Of a stretch of DNA of 27,446 nt, positions 7,462 to 15,786 are shown piece by piece. The notes under the pieces are model-generated. The model did not search any database, was not told where the DNA came from, and worked only from the letters and a program-made list of their open reading frames with translations. The translations under genes and the position numbers were made by a program. Numbering within the stretch: the stretch's first letter is position 1; each line of letters begins with the position of its first letter. Origin of the DNA: Thermoplasmatales archaeon (lineage in GTDB: Archaea; Thermoplasmatota; E2; DHVEG-1); NCBI GenBank assembly GCA_023128855.1, contig JAGMDE010000005.1, forward strand, positions 1-27,446, read 5' to 3'.

Positions 7462-8760
7462 TTAAATTAATTTTGCTGTTGTGACTTTAGACTCAATGAC
7501 TTTATATTTCCTTCCCTCCCTCTTGAGTTTATCAACGAATTCTATATCAACAACTACATCTTCACCCAACATCTTCTTAAATGTTTTCTCAATAGTAACA
7601 TTTGTTTCTTCTTTGTAATCAATGTTTTTAACGATTAGTATCTTTACTTTTTCTTTAGACTCTTGAATTACTTTAAACATATTTACTCCTTGTACAAACA
7701 GAAGAAATCCCTTAGCTAAATGAGGAGATAACAACCTGCCATCAGTAGTTTTTAAAAAATCCATAAGTTTTCCTTCAAGAATTTTCATCAGAGGTAGCCC
7801 TCTGCCACAAGAGCACATTTCTTTAGAAGGAACACCTACATCTCCAATATCATATCTTATAATTGGCATAGCATAATTGAATAAACCAGTGAAGGTAATT
7901 TTTCCCTCCTGTCCCGCTGATACTTCTTCGTTATCTTTAATAAATTGCATAACTACACTGTCTATATCCATGTGATAGCCTTCATGTTGGGGGCATTCCC
8001 ATGCATTTCTCCTGAGTTCCATGCATCCATATACATCAAAATGGTCCACACCGAAAACATCAGTAATGTACTTTCTCATGTAATCATCTAATAATTCTCC
8101 ATTGCTCACTGTTATTTCAGGATTTATCCCTTTAACATCATTTTCCTGAATATAACGAGCTATCAAAAAAAGATCAGTAGCTTGACTTTCTAATACTCTG
8201 GGATTAAATTTTTTTAATAATTCTATTTTTTTTTCAATAGGTTCATACAAAGGGATGTAATAGGGTGAAATGAACCTTGATTTTTGGGTTATAGCATATC
8301 GCCGACCTTTTTCTTTTTCAAATTCAGGTGGGGACACATAACACCATCTATCAAAATATCTTACACCTATACTAAAGTATGATCTAAGAAGAACTGCTTT
8401 TACAAAATCATCAGCCTTTTTATCATATGCGATTTTCAAAGGTAGACCTGTTGATCCACTTGTATCCCAAATCTTAAGTTTGTTATGATCAAATTCATTT
8501 GATATAATTTTTTCTGGAAAATTATCCTTTAAATCTTGCTTAGTTACTATTGGTATTTTATTTAGATTACTAACATACTTGACATCTGACGGATGAATTT
8601 TTACTTTTTTGAAAAGATCATGATAGAAAGGGACATGACTATATGCATAATCCACAATTTTTCGAAGTTTTTTATTTTGAATTTTTCTTAATTCATCAAT
8701 TGATTTCCATTGATTTTTACGAACTTTATGTAAATAATAAAGTTGTCTAAATAAACCCAT
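7462..8760 (-). CDS. PaaK/CapK-type adenylate-forming enzyme 1
   Basis: ANL-superfamily adenylate-forming enzyme of the phenylacetate-CoA ligase/CapK group, 432 residues. Seen are the conserved N-terminus (YAYSHVPFYHDLF, 38-50), the P-loop TSGSTGLP (100-107), YGCMEL (244-249), a probable zinc site (Cys256 in WECPQHEGYH, Cys316 and Cys318 in CSCGRG), RYDIGD (302-307) and a lysine-rich C-terminal subdomain (KREGRKYKVIESK). It should adenylate a carboxylic acid; CoA, amine or hydroxyl transfer could follow. ATG at 8760 lies 1 bp after the stop of the PHP gene and has GAGG at 8771-8774 upstream, so the two are translationally linked. Substrate unknown; F420 (as in F390 synthetase) is one known relative's substrate but nothing here shows it. 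Confidence 0.85.
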   Translation of the reverse strand: MGLFRQLYYLHKVRKNQWKSIDELRKIQNKKLRKIVDYAYSHVPFYHDLFKKVKIHPSDVKYVSNLNKIPIVTKQDLKDNFPEKIISNEFDHNKLKIWDTSGSTGLPLKIAYDKKADDFVKAVLLRSYFSIGVRYFDRWCYVSPPEFEKEKGRRYAITQKSRFISPYYIPLYEPIEKKIELLKKFNPRVLESQATDLFLIARYIQENDVKGINPEITVSNGELLDDYMRKYITDVFGVDHFDVYGCMELRRNAWECPQHEGYHMDIDSVVMQFIKDNEEVSAGQEGKITFTGLFNYAMPIIRYDIGDVGVPSKEMCSCGRGLPLMKILEGKLMDFLKTTDGRLLSPHLAKGFLLFVQGVNMFKVIQESKEKVKILIVKNIDYKEETNVTIEKTFKKMLGEDVVVDIEFVDKLKREGRKYKVIESKVTTAKLI

Positions 8761-8761
8761 T

Positions 8762-9454
8762 TTATTTTTTCCTCAAAATAGACATTATCTCGCTGTTTAT
8801 AATTCTTCTAAATTTTTTTAATTTCAAATCTCTACCTAGATATTCCCTTTGCCTTTCACGCTTATCGAGACAATCACCAAATATTTGAACATTGCCTCGA
8901 GTTAATTCTTTTTTTAAATCAACGGTATTATTGAAAATGGTGTATGCTTTTCCTATGGAAGAATAGTGATGGGAGTCGCTTCCAGCAGTCACGATCAGGG
9001 ATTTTTCTTTAGCCAGTTGTATGGCTTTTTTATTTTCTTGAGGATAATTACCAGCATTAATCCCCTCAATTATTTCAATAATCGAAAATTCTTCTTTTGT
9101 CAAAATCTTGATATTGTTTTTAGATGCTCTAAATGGATGGGGTAAAACCATGATTCCATCTTGATTCTTAATTTCATCATATACTTCAAAAAATGTAGAA
9201 CTTTTAATTTCTTGATTTAAAAATAACCCCAGTACCTCAGCTCCATTGTCTAAAGGTATTTCTGAACCGATAATAATTTTTATATCGGAATTTACGGTTT
9301 TTGCCTTCAAGGCACCTTTTATTGTGTTATGATCGGTGATTGCAATTCCATCTAAACCTTTTTTCTTAGCTGTCTTAATGATTATATTTATTGGAGTAAA
9401 ACAATCAAATGAATATTTTGAATGAACATGAAGATCAATTTTTAAATGATTCAT
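8762..9454 (-). CDS. PHP-domain phosphoesterase
   Basis: PHP (polymerase and histidinol phosphatase) fold metal-dependent phosphoesterase of about 230 residues. Metal-binding motifs are present in order: DLHVHSKYS near the N-terminus, ITDHNT, IGSE, LPHPFR and GSDSHH. A short basic C-terminal tail follows. Members hydrolyse phosphomonoesters, cyclic phosphates or nucleoside phosphates. ATG at 9454 is preferred because it starts directly before HLKIDLHVH; an in-frame ATG 15 bp upstream (9469) is possible. It is the first gene of a two-gene minus-strand operon with the adenylating enzyme. Its first ~33 codons and upstream DNA are duplicated at 980-1116. Confidence 0.85.
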   Translation of the reverse strand: MNHLKIDLHVHSKYSFDCFTPINIIIKTAKKKGLDGIAITDHNTIKGALKAKTVNSDIKIIIGSEIPLDNGAEVLGLFLNQEIKSSTFFEVYDEIKNQDGIMVLPHPFRASKNNIKILTKEEFSIIEIIEGINAGNYPQENKKAIQLAKEKSLIVTAGSDSHHYSSIGKAYTIFNNTVDLKKELTRGNVQIFGDCLDKRERQREYLGRDLKLKKFRRIINSEIMSILRKK

Positions 9455-9493
9455 AAATATTATATCCATTTTTTAAGAATAATAATTTTGTAC
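9357..9493 (+). repeat. 137-bp direct repeat, copy 2 (start of php gene)
   Basis: Matches 980-1116 with five mismatches and no gaps. This copy contains the functional start of the PHP gene and its upstream region. The two copies are in the same orientation, 8.4 kb apart, and could recombine to delete the intervening DNA. Confidence 0.85.
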
Positions 9494-9521
9494 TTAAAAG
9501 TTTTTTTTCCATCACTTTATG

Positions 9522-9545
9522 CTTATATACACTCTAAATATATAT
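9522..9545 (+). promoter_or_regulatory. Likely TATA promoter of the AglD-like gene
   Basis: GCTTATATAC and the following CTAAATATATAT form an AT-rich TATA region 40-60 bp upstream of the start at 9584, in the divergent interval between the PHP gene and the flippase-like gene. Motif seen; use inferred. Confidence 0.35.
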
Positions 9546-9583
9546 CTTTATTGGATAATGGGTGATAGTTTGAAGATGGCATT

Positions 9584-10531
9584 ATGAATAAACATAAGTT
9601 TTTCAAGATAATTGGAAAATGCCTTCCAATGTTTGGAATTATCATATTTATCTATATAATATATGATATAGGTATCGAAAGAATTTATTTAACATTCAGT
9701 ATAATACCGTTTTATCTGTACTTATTAGGTTTTGTTCTTTTTGTACCACGAACAGGGTTACTATCCCTAAAATGGTTATATATATGTAAAAAACAGAAAA
9801 TGGATTTTAGTTTAATATATCTACTAAAAGTCTATCTACTAGGTTTATTTTATTCAAGTATCACACCACAGGGACTTGGTTGGCATATACGGATATATCA
9901 TATCAAGAAAAAAGGTTACCCCTGGGAGAAAAGCATAGCGAACTCTTTACTCGACGATCATATTAGTGGTATCGCAGCATTATCTCTAGCACTTATTGGA
10001 TCTACTATTTTCATCAGAGAAATACCATGGATATTTTTTATAATAGCACTTTTTTTACTAATTGATATACTGATTCTGATTGTTTTTATTAAAAAACAAA
10101 CAGGAACTAAAATACTAAATTTTTTTAAGTTTTTGGTCCCAAAAAAATACAAAGAAGGATACCTCAAATCCGCTGAATTGTTGTATCAGGATTTACCCAA
10201 GTTACAGGATACATTTATACCTCTATTAATTGAAATAGTCGGATTGTTTATCGCCTCTACACAAGTTTTTATTATCTCACTTGCTTTTTCTCTTGAAATT
10301 CCCTATTTAAATTTTGTTTTAATTGTAATTATTTCAATCGTTCTTGGTAATGCACTTCCTATTTCGATTGGAGGTCTAGGTGTAAGAGAAGGAGTGTTTG
10401 TTTACCTTTTAAGCACAAAATATGGTGTACTACCCGAAACTGCTTTTGTTATTTCATTAACTGGTTATTTAGTCAAAACGATATTCCCTGGTCTTATAGG
10501 TTGGTTTATCTCCTTGAAAAACCAAGAATAA
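9584..10531 (+). CDS. AglD/LPG-synthase-TM family membrane protein
   Basis: Polytopic membrane protein of 315 residues, family LPG_synthase_TM (UPF0104/COG0392). Hydrophobic segments are distributed over the whole length (about seven or eight). Family motifs are KMDFSLIYLLKVYLLG, TPQGLGWHIRIYHIKK (near 94-109) and the C-terminal GGLGVREGVF (near 266-275). Archaeal AglD acts in S-layer N-glycan assembly and bacterial relatives transfer or flip lipid-linked groups. In this island it may move or modify a membrane-bound product. The 3' end faces that of adenylating enzyme 2 with a 12-bp gap. A truncated paralog lies at 2866. Family call firm; reaction unknown. Confidence 0.8.
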   Translation: MNKHKFFKIIGKCLPMFGIIIFIYIIYDIGIERIYLTFSIIPFYLYLLGFVLFVPRTGLLSLKWLYICKKQKMDFSLIYLLKVYLLGLFYSSITPQGLGWHIRIYHIKKKGYPWEKSIANSLLDDHISGIAALSLALIGSTIFIREIPWIFFIIALFLLIDILILIVFIKKQTGTKILNFFKFLVPKKYKEGYLKSAELLYQDLPKLQDTFIPLLIEIVGLFIASTQVFIISLAFSLEIPYLNFVLIVIISIVLGNALPISIGGLGVREGVFVYLLSTKYGVLPETAFVISLTGYLVKTIFPGLIGWFISLKNQE

Positions 10532-10543
10532 TTTTATTATATT

Positions 10544-11908
10544 TTAAAATCTACAAAACGCTACTGGCATTTTTTGGACAAAGAATCTAAATTTTCCGCT
10601 TTCTGTCCTTGGAATTTTATCGACTAGGTTAATATTAAACTCAAATTGGTCTCTTAATCTTTCTTTAAACATATTAATGATTTTATCTGAATCATGCTTT
10701 GTATAGCTATCATCCCCTACAACATTTATGTTAATTATCCCAGGTTTATTCTGATATAACTGTATTTCTTTTACATGAGATGAGACATAAGCAGCAAAAC
10801 CGTATGTCCCAGTTATCGGAACTATTTGATTATCTTTTGTAACAGCTAACTCTTGAACTCTTCCTTCTATGTTTTTAAGAAGTATGTGTTTTCTTTTACA
10901 TGAACATTCTTTAGAAGAAAAAACTCCTAGATCACCTGTTTTATATCTAATAAAAGGAAAAATTTCATTGTTAAAAGATGTTGCAATAATTTCTCCTATC
11001 TCTCCATCCCTTTTCACAGTTTCTCCATTTTCTCCTATTAATTCTACATAACTGTATTCTGGAAATAGATGATAATAATTACTATGTTCACAGGTAGCAG
11101 CAAATGCTGTATGTTCAAGATTTCCATAGTAGCCAATTATTCTGCACAAGAATGTTTTTTCTAATAAATCCCGTTGCCAGTCATATAGTTTTTCTCCTAA
11201 GCAAAATATTGCTTTTAAGCTAGGAAAAACATCCAACTTTTTTCTATTTATGTAATTTGCAAGAATTACAATTGCAGATGGATAAGACCATATTTGTCTG
11301 GGTTTTAGCTGTTTTATTTTTTCATAAAATAACGACATATTTTTTTCTGTGAAATCAAAGGATGATAAGACTAGTTTTCTTCTAAGTAATTGATATTCCA
11401 TGGGAGTATCATGTCCCAGTATTCTCACAGATTTTTCTCTGAAATGACAGTTTGCTCTATCCATTACTATTTTAGAAAAAGCCATTTGTCTTGCAAATGA
11501 TGAACCTTTTTCCAAGTAAAAACCAAGAGGTTCACCTGTTGAGCCGCCTGTAGTACAATAAACAAATTTATGTGAGGGGATATTATCTGCTTTTAATTTC
11601 TCAATGTTCTCCTGAATAATTTTTTTAGTGAGAAAAGGTATCTTTTCAAAATATTGAAATTTTTTTATCTCTTCTGGTTTGATATTTTCTTTATCAAACA
11701 GGTCTTTATAATATGGTACATGTCTATAGGCGTTATCGATAATTTTTTTTAATCGCTCAAATTGATATTTTTTAAGTTTATCTTTATCCCACCATTGTGA
11801 TTTTTTTAAAAATTTATATGTATTATGAAATGTCCTGAAATTTCTTAATAATAGGAAGCTTTCTCCAATTACTGACCTTCCATATGAGATTTTTTTCAAA
11901 AATCGCAT
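10544..11908 (-). CDS. PaaK/CapK-type adenylate-forming enzyme 2
   Basis: ANL-superfamily enzyme of the CapK group, 454 residues. Motifs: YRHVPYYKDLF near 61-71, P-loop TTGGSTGEP (119-127), YGNLEHTAFAATCEH (adenine-binding and first zinc cysteine), RYKTGDLG, CSCKRKH, and an intact C-terminal hinge with IPRTESGKFRFFV containing the likely catalytic lysine. CapK homologs occur in capsule and surface-polysaccharide clusters. The start at 11908 has AGGTT 5 nt upstream. It is 39 bp downstream of a methylthiotransferase-like gene in the same direction, so they are probably cotranscribed. It is only distantly similar to the other two adenylating enzymes here, suggesting different substrates. Confidence 0.85.
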   Translation of the reverse strand: MRFLKKISYGRSVIGESFLLLRNFRTFHNTYKFLKKSQWWDKDKLKKYQFERLKKIIDNAYRHVPYYKDLFDKENIKPEEIKKFQYFEKIPFLTKKIIQENIEKLKADNIPSHKFVYCTTGGSTGEPLGFYLEKGSSFARQMAFSKIVMDRANCHFREKSVRILGHDTPMEYQLLRRKLVLSSFDFTEKNMSLFYEKIKQLKPRQIWSYPSAIVILANYINRKKLDVFPSLKAIFCLGEKLYDWQRDLLEKTFLCRIIGYYGNLEHTAFAATCEHSNYYHLFPEYSYVELIGENGETVKRDGEIGEIIATSFNNEIFPFIRYKTGDLGVFSSKECSCKRKHILLKNIEGRVQELAVTKDNQIVPITGTYGFAAYVSSHVKEIQLYQNKPGIININVVGDDSYTKHDSDKIINMFKERLRDQFEFNINLVDKIPRTESGKFRFFVQKMPVAFCRF

Positions 11909-11947
11909 GTATTAACCTGAACCCTGCTAATTTTAAAAACGTTTCTT

Positions 11948-13198
11948 TTAATGATTCGAAGAGATTAATCTTCCTAATATTAAAAAATTAGTAACTATTA
12001 CTACAAACAAAAACCTGATCATAATTTCTATACCTGTTTTTTTCTTTGGAAGGAAATATGCTGCAGTGCCTTTCATATCTGAATATGGATAATACAATGG
12101 GTAATCAAAATGTCCTGCAATTTTTATAGTTTTAAAAAAATCTAAGATAGTCTCTCCCGGATATCCAATAATAAGCTGGGCAAACAACAAGGTATCAGGT
12201 GAATTATGTTTTATAAGATCGACAGTTTGAACTACCTTATTAACATCATAATTACGATTCATTTTTTTAATGATTTTATTTGACCCGCTTTGTATTGGAA
12301 TCACAGCTGTATCTATAGTAATATTTCTAAAAAGATCTAAGTAATCGTTTTTATGTTTCTGAAGCCAAAATGGATTTAGATAATCTAAATCAATGGATAA
12401 ATTAGAAAATTTTTTGTTCATCCTATAAATTAGCTCAATTAGGTTTGATTGTCTATCCATTCCATAGGAGCTGCAGTCATCTGCTACAAGCCATATATTT
12501 TTTTTTGAGTCATAGATTTTATCAGTATCTTGAATAATATCATTTAAATTTCTTGATTTTATTTTTCCTTTAGCTCGTTTAATTACACAAAAGGAACAAT
12601 TACCGGTACAACCAGTACTTATTTCTATAAAAATCCTTCCTTTTTCCGATGCATTCGAAATTAACCAGTCATATTTTTTTTTTACTTTTCTTGAAAACTT
12701 AGAAAAAATAATGGATAAAATCAAGGAATGTTTTTGTATTATGAAATCTTTAATTGGATTAGTAAGCCCAGTTCTTTTTAAAAAATTTTTTTTCTTTTTT
12801 ATCAGTTCATCCTTTGTTTCTTCGTCGCAATATGGTCTTATATCTCCAAATTTTGTTATATTATAGAAAATATCATCTAATTTATAGATTTCATTAAAAC
12901 CAATATCAATAACATCAATGGATTCAATTAATTCTTTATTTATATGGACAAGGCATCCAAACATTATTATTTTTGCATTTTTTTTCTTCAAAGAATTGTA
13001 TTTTTTGTAAATATTCATATATCTTTGCTGGGTATTATTGGTCGAGCCGCAGGAGTTAATGATAATAAAATCAGCGTTAGTAAAATCATCCACAGCATTA
13101 TGATTATTCTCTGCTAGATAACGATTGAGCATTGAAGATTTTATAATGTTTGGTTTACAAACTAGACCACTATCTATGAAAACATTGTATATTTTCAT
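11948..13198 (-). CDS. Membrane-anchored methylthiotransferase-like radical SAM protein (no TRAM)
   Basis: 416-residue protein with the MiaB/RimO layout. The N-terminal UPF0004 domain has Cys14, Cys50 (INSCGST) and Cys82 (FGCLVH) for an auxiliary iron-sulfur cluster. The radical SAM domain has GCTGNCSFCVIKRAKGKIKSR (Cys197, Cys201, Cys204) in the pattern of MiaB's cluster loop, then PIQSGSNKIIKKMNR and IIGYPGET. The C-terminal TRAM domain, which binds RNA in MiaB/MtaB, is absent. It is replaced by a hydrophobic helix (about 392-411, IMIRFLFVVIVTNFLILG) predicted to anchor it in the membrane. Methylthiolation or sulfur insertion on a non-tRNA, membrane-associated substrate is therefore an attractive inference. 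Probably the first gene of an operon with adenylating enzyme 2. Confidence 0.8.
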   Translation of the reverse strand: MKIYNVFIDSGLVCKPNIIKSSMLNRYLAENNHNAVDDFTNADFIIINSCGSTNNTQQRYMNIYKKYNSLKKKNAKIIMFGCLVHINKELIESIDVIDIGFNEIYKLDDIFYNITKFGDIRPYCDEETKDELIKKKKNFLKRTGLTNPIKDFIIQKHSLILSIIFSKFSRKVKKKYDWLISNASEKGRIFIEISTGCTGNCSFCVIKRAKGKIKSRNLNDIIQDTDKIYDSKKNIWLVADDCSSYGMDRQSNLIELIYRMNKKFSNLSIDLDYLNPFWLQKHKNDYLDLFRNITIDTAVIPIQSGSNKIIKKMNRNYDVNKVVQTVDLIKHNSPDTLLFAQLIIGYPGETILDFFKTIKIAGHFDYPLYYPYSDMKGTAAYFLPKKKTGIEIMIRFLFVVIVTNFLILGRLISSNH

Positions 13199-13492
13199 GT
13201 TTCATTTTATTAATATATATCTTATTATTTAGTTTTTCTTGAGAGATATTAATGATTAAAAGCTTAGTATACTCCAAAAATTTGATTAAAGTCAACAGCC
13301 ATCGCTAGCATTTTTCCAAGGAGAGAGAGAGAGAGCATGTTATTCTACGTTTGATATTTAGAGATATTCATTACTATTTTTTAGCAAATTATACTTTGAC
13401 AAATGATGTTAGCAATCTTAGTTGACATTACAGATTGGAAAATATTATATTTTAAAGAAGTATTATCTGACGAATTGGAGATTGAATTTAAA
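13199..13492. other. Intergenic region between divergent methylthiotransferase-like genes
   Basis: Contains AT-rich promoter-like runs near 13208-13221 and a (GA)7 simple repeat at 13321-13335. The rightward frame is open from an ATG at 13403, but those 30 codons precede the family's normal N-terminus and lack similarity. Only very short open frames (18 codons or fewer) occur otherwise. Confidence 0.4.
13321..13335 (+). repeat. (GA)n microsatellite
   Basis: Seven and a half GA units directly after AAG. Purine-rich, but too far (about 160 nt) from the next probable start to act as its ribosome-binding site. Confidence 0.6.
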
Positions 13493-14755
13493 ATGAAAAA
13501 AGTCTTTATCAATACCCAGTCTTGTATCAGAAGAGAAATAGATGCGGAAAAAATTGCTAATTATTTTATTGAAAATAATTATGAAATTGTAAACAAACCA
13601 AATGATGCGGATGTAATTGTTTTTGTTGCTTGCGCTGCTCTAAACAGTATAACAAAAAAGGCATTGAAGAAAGTATTAAAATTTAAAAAATATCAAGGAG
13701 AATTAATTGTAGCAGGTTGTCTACCTGAAGTAGATAGAAAAGATCTCTGTCAGATATTCAATGGAAAAACTTTAGTTACTAAAAATATCGGAAAAATAGA
13801 CACTTATTTCCCAAAAAACGATGTTAAATTTGAAAATTTAGATGATGCAAATTTTGCTTTTGTAAATAATGATTATACCAACCCTCTACTTTGCTTAAAT
13901 GATTGTTTTAAAAAATTGCGAGTTCTAAATAGTTTTTACCAGAAAATAAAATCATATACCTTGAGACATATATTTGGTAAAAAATCGTTAATATATTCAA
14001 AGTTGATGCCAGATACGTATTATTATATCAATATTTCAAGAGGATGCACGAGGAATTGTACTTATTGCAGATGGAAAAAAGCAGTCGGCGAACTTAAGAG
14101 TAAATCAATTGAAAAATGTTTAGAAGAATTTAAAAATGGTTTGAAATGTAACTACAGATATTTTATGTTGAATACTGATGATACAGGCGCCTATGGTTTA
14201 GATATTGGTACAGATTTTCCTAGTTTATTAAATCAATTAACTGAGATCCATGGTTCATATGAGATTGAAATAAGAAATCTTAGTCCAAAATGGCTTACAG
14301 AATACATAGACCAGTTAGAGATGATTATTAAGAAGAAAAAAATTCGGCGAATCTCCCTCCCTATTCAATCTGGGAATAATAGAGTTCTAGAGATGATGAA
14401 TCGTTATAGCGATAGTGATAATGTTAAAGATTGTATTCTAAGATTGAAAAAAGCTTATCCTGGTTTGATAATAGATACACATATTATTGCTGGATTTCCA
14501 ACAGAAAAAAATAATGATTTTGAAAAAACTATGTATTTAGTTAAAAAAATTAGATTTGATGGTGGTTTTATTTTTCCATTTTCTTGTAAAAATGGGAGTG
14601 CTGCAGAGAAAATAGAACCAAAAGTACCAGTTGGAGAGATATACAACAGGATGAAATATTCAAATATTTTTTTAAAAAAACAAGGGTATAAAACTTTGTA
14701 CAGTCCAAGATTCTTGGGTTATTTGTTTTTCTGGAAAAAAATGGTTGATCAATAA
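13493..14755 (+). CDS. Methylthiotransferase-like radical SAM protein (no TRAM)
   Basis: About 420 residues with MiaB/RimO-type architecture. UPF0004 domain cysteines are Cys11 (TQSCIRR), Cys47 (VACAALN) and Cys76 (AGCLPEV). The radical SAM cluster is SRGCTRNCTYCRWKKAVGELKSK (Cys185, Cys189, Cys192). PIQSGNNRVLEMMNR and HIIAGFPTEKNNDF match the family. After the barrel only about 40-50 residues remain and no TRAM domain is present, so tRNA is an unlikely substrate. ATG at 13493 is preferred because the truncated relative at 6842 begins at the equivalent residue; an in-frame ATG at 13403 would add 30 unsupported residues. Likely donor of a methylthio group or sulfur to an unknown island product. 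Confidence 0.8.
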   Translation: MKKVFINTQSCIRREIDAEKIANYFIENNYEIVNKPNDADVIVFVACAALNSITKKALKKVLKFKKYQGELIVAGCLPEVDRKDLCQIFNGKTLVTKNIGKIDTYFPKNDVKFENLDDANFAFVNNDYTNPLLCLNDCFKKLRVLNSFYQKIKSYTLRHIFGKKSLIYSKLMPDTYYYINISRGCTRNCTYCRWKKAVGELKSKSIEKCLEEFKNGLKCNYRYFMLNTDDTGAYGLDIGTDFPSLLNQLTEIHGSYEIEIRNLSPKWLTEYIDQLEMIIKKKKIRRISLPIQSGNNRVLEMMNRYSDSDNVKDCILRLKKAYPGLIIDTHIIAGFPTEKNNDFEKTMYLVKKIRFDGGFIFPFSCKNGSAAEKIEPKVPVGEIYNRMKYSNIFLKKQGYKTLYSPRFLGYLFFWKKMVDQ

Positions 14756-15132
14756 TGAATAAATTAAATTTTTATTGTTCCAATAAAATCTAACCCTATT
14801 AATTTTCAAACCTTCTTTGTTTCTTTCGTTGTTGAGGTTACATAATAACCAATAGCATCGCCTATTCATAAGATAACAGATAGTATATACACCCAAATAA
14901 AAAATGATTACCAACCTTATCACCATTTTTTTGATTTTTCATTATTCTTTTCTAAAAGAAGAGAAAACTAAGCTAAATTTTAGTAAAAAAGTTATATTGA
15001 CAAATTAATTCAACATTGAAAAACATAAAATAAAGTTTATATATGTTAGATGTCAGGAGATTTATTTCAAATGGTCTGGAAATGTAGTAAGCATATCTTT
15101 TATGCTGATATTATCTCTCAGGTTTTGTAAAC
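14756..15132. other. Intergenic region with promoter and a possible 19-codon leader frame
   Basis: AT-rich, with a TATA-like GTTTATATATG near 15034-15044. An ATG at 15071 preceded by CAGGAGA (15054-15060) opens a frame of 19 codons (MVWKCSKHIFYADIISQVL) ending at 15130, two bases before the probable start of the next gene. It may be a leader peptide, the true N-terminus of a frameshifted gene, or chance. Confidence 0.3.
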
Positions 15133-15781
15133 ATGTTAGAAAAAACCTTGTTATTTATTCAACGTATAATTTTTAAGGAAATTGGACCAAAATTTCCAGC
15201 TGGATTTTTAAAAAAATCATACGGATAAGTTATTATCTGTTTTTGAAAAAATCGGAAACGATTTTGAGATATTATCAAAAGCTTATATTAAAATATATTA
15301 TGAGCTTGTCCAGGAAGAAATAAAAATGGCAAAAATTAATGCTGATAGTTATATCTTAGTAGTTGGATGTGGAGCTATTCCTGTAACTCCTATCATTTTA
15401 TCAGATAAAACAAAGATAAAAATTATTGCAATTGATAATGATCCTAAGGCAGTCGTTCTTGCTTCTCGTTTTGTGGAAAAACATCATCTTCAAGAAAAAA
15501 TCGAAATAGCATGTTTCGATGGCGTAAAATATCAAGCTGAAGATTTTGACGTAATATTTGTATCTTATGGAGTAGAAAGAAAGGAAGAATTGATGAAATA
15601 TTTATCTGAAAATATTTCTAATAATTCAAAAATTGTGTGTCGTGTTTCACGGGACTTTGATAATAAAAAACAAAATTTTTACTATCTATCGAACTTTTTT
15701 AAAATTGAAGATATTATCAGAACATATTCTTTTGGACCTATGGATTCTTATCTTTTAACAAAGAAAAAAATTGATGATTAA
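15133..15781 (+). pseudogene. Frameshifted nicotianamine-synthase-like / SAM-dependent methyltransferase
   Basis: The 3' part encodes a Rossmann SAM-binding fold: ILVVGCGAIPVTPIIL is motif I, in the form seen in nicotianamine synthases and relatives; IIAIDNDPKAVVLASRFVEKH binds the ribose; FDGVKYQAEDFDVIFVSYGV follows. This frame begins too late for the family, but it remains open upstream (LLSVFEKIGNDFEILSKAYI) to about 15217, while a second frame starts at ATG 15133 (MLEKTLLFIQRIIFKEIGPK) and stops just after. The two join at a run of seven A (15210-15216) if one base is removed. So this is one gene with a single-base frameshift, either a real mutation or a homopolymer error. It converges on adenylating enzyme 3 with a 5-bp gap. 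Confidence 0.6.
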
Positions 15782-15786
15782 TTGAT

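Noticed and set aside
7462..8760. Coenzyme F390 synthetase as a specific function
   Set aside because: It belongs to the same superfamily, but nothing in the sequence or neighbours (no F420 genes) singles out this substrate.
13403..13492. N-terminal extension of the methylthiotransferase-like protein
   Set aside because: The 30 extra codons precede the conserved N-terminus and have no counterpart in the truncated relative at 6842, whose Met aligns with 13493.
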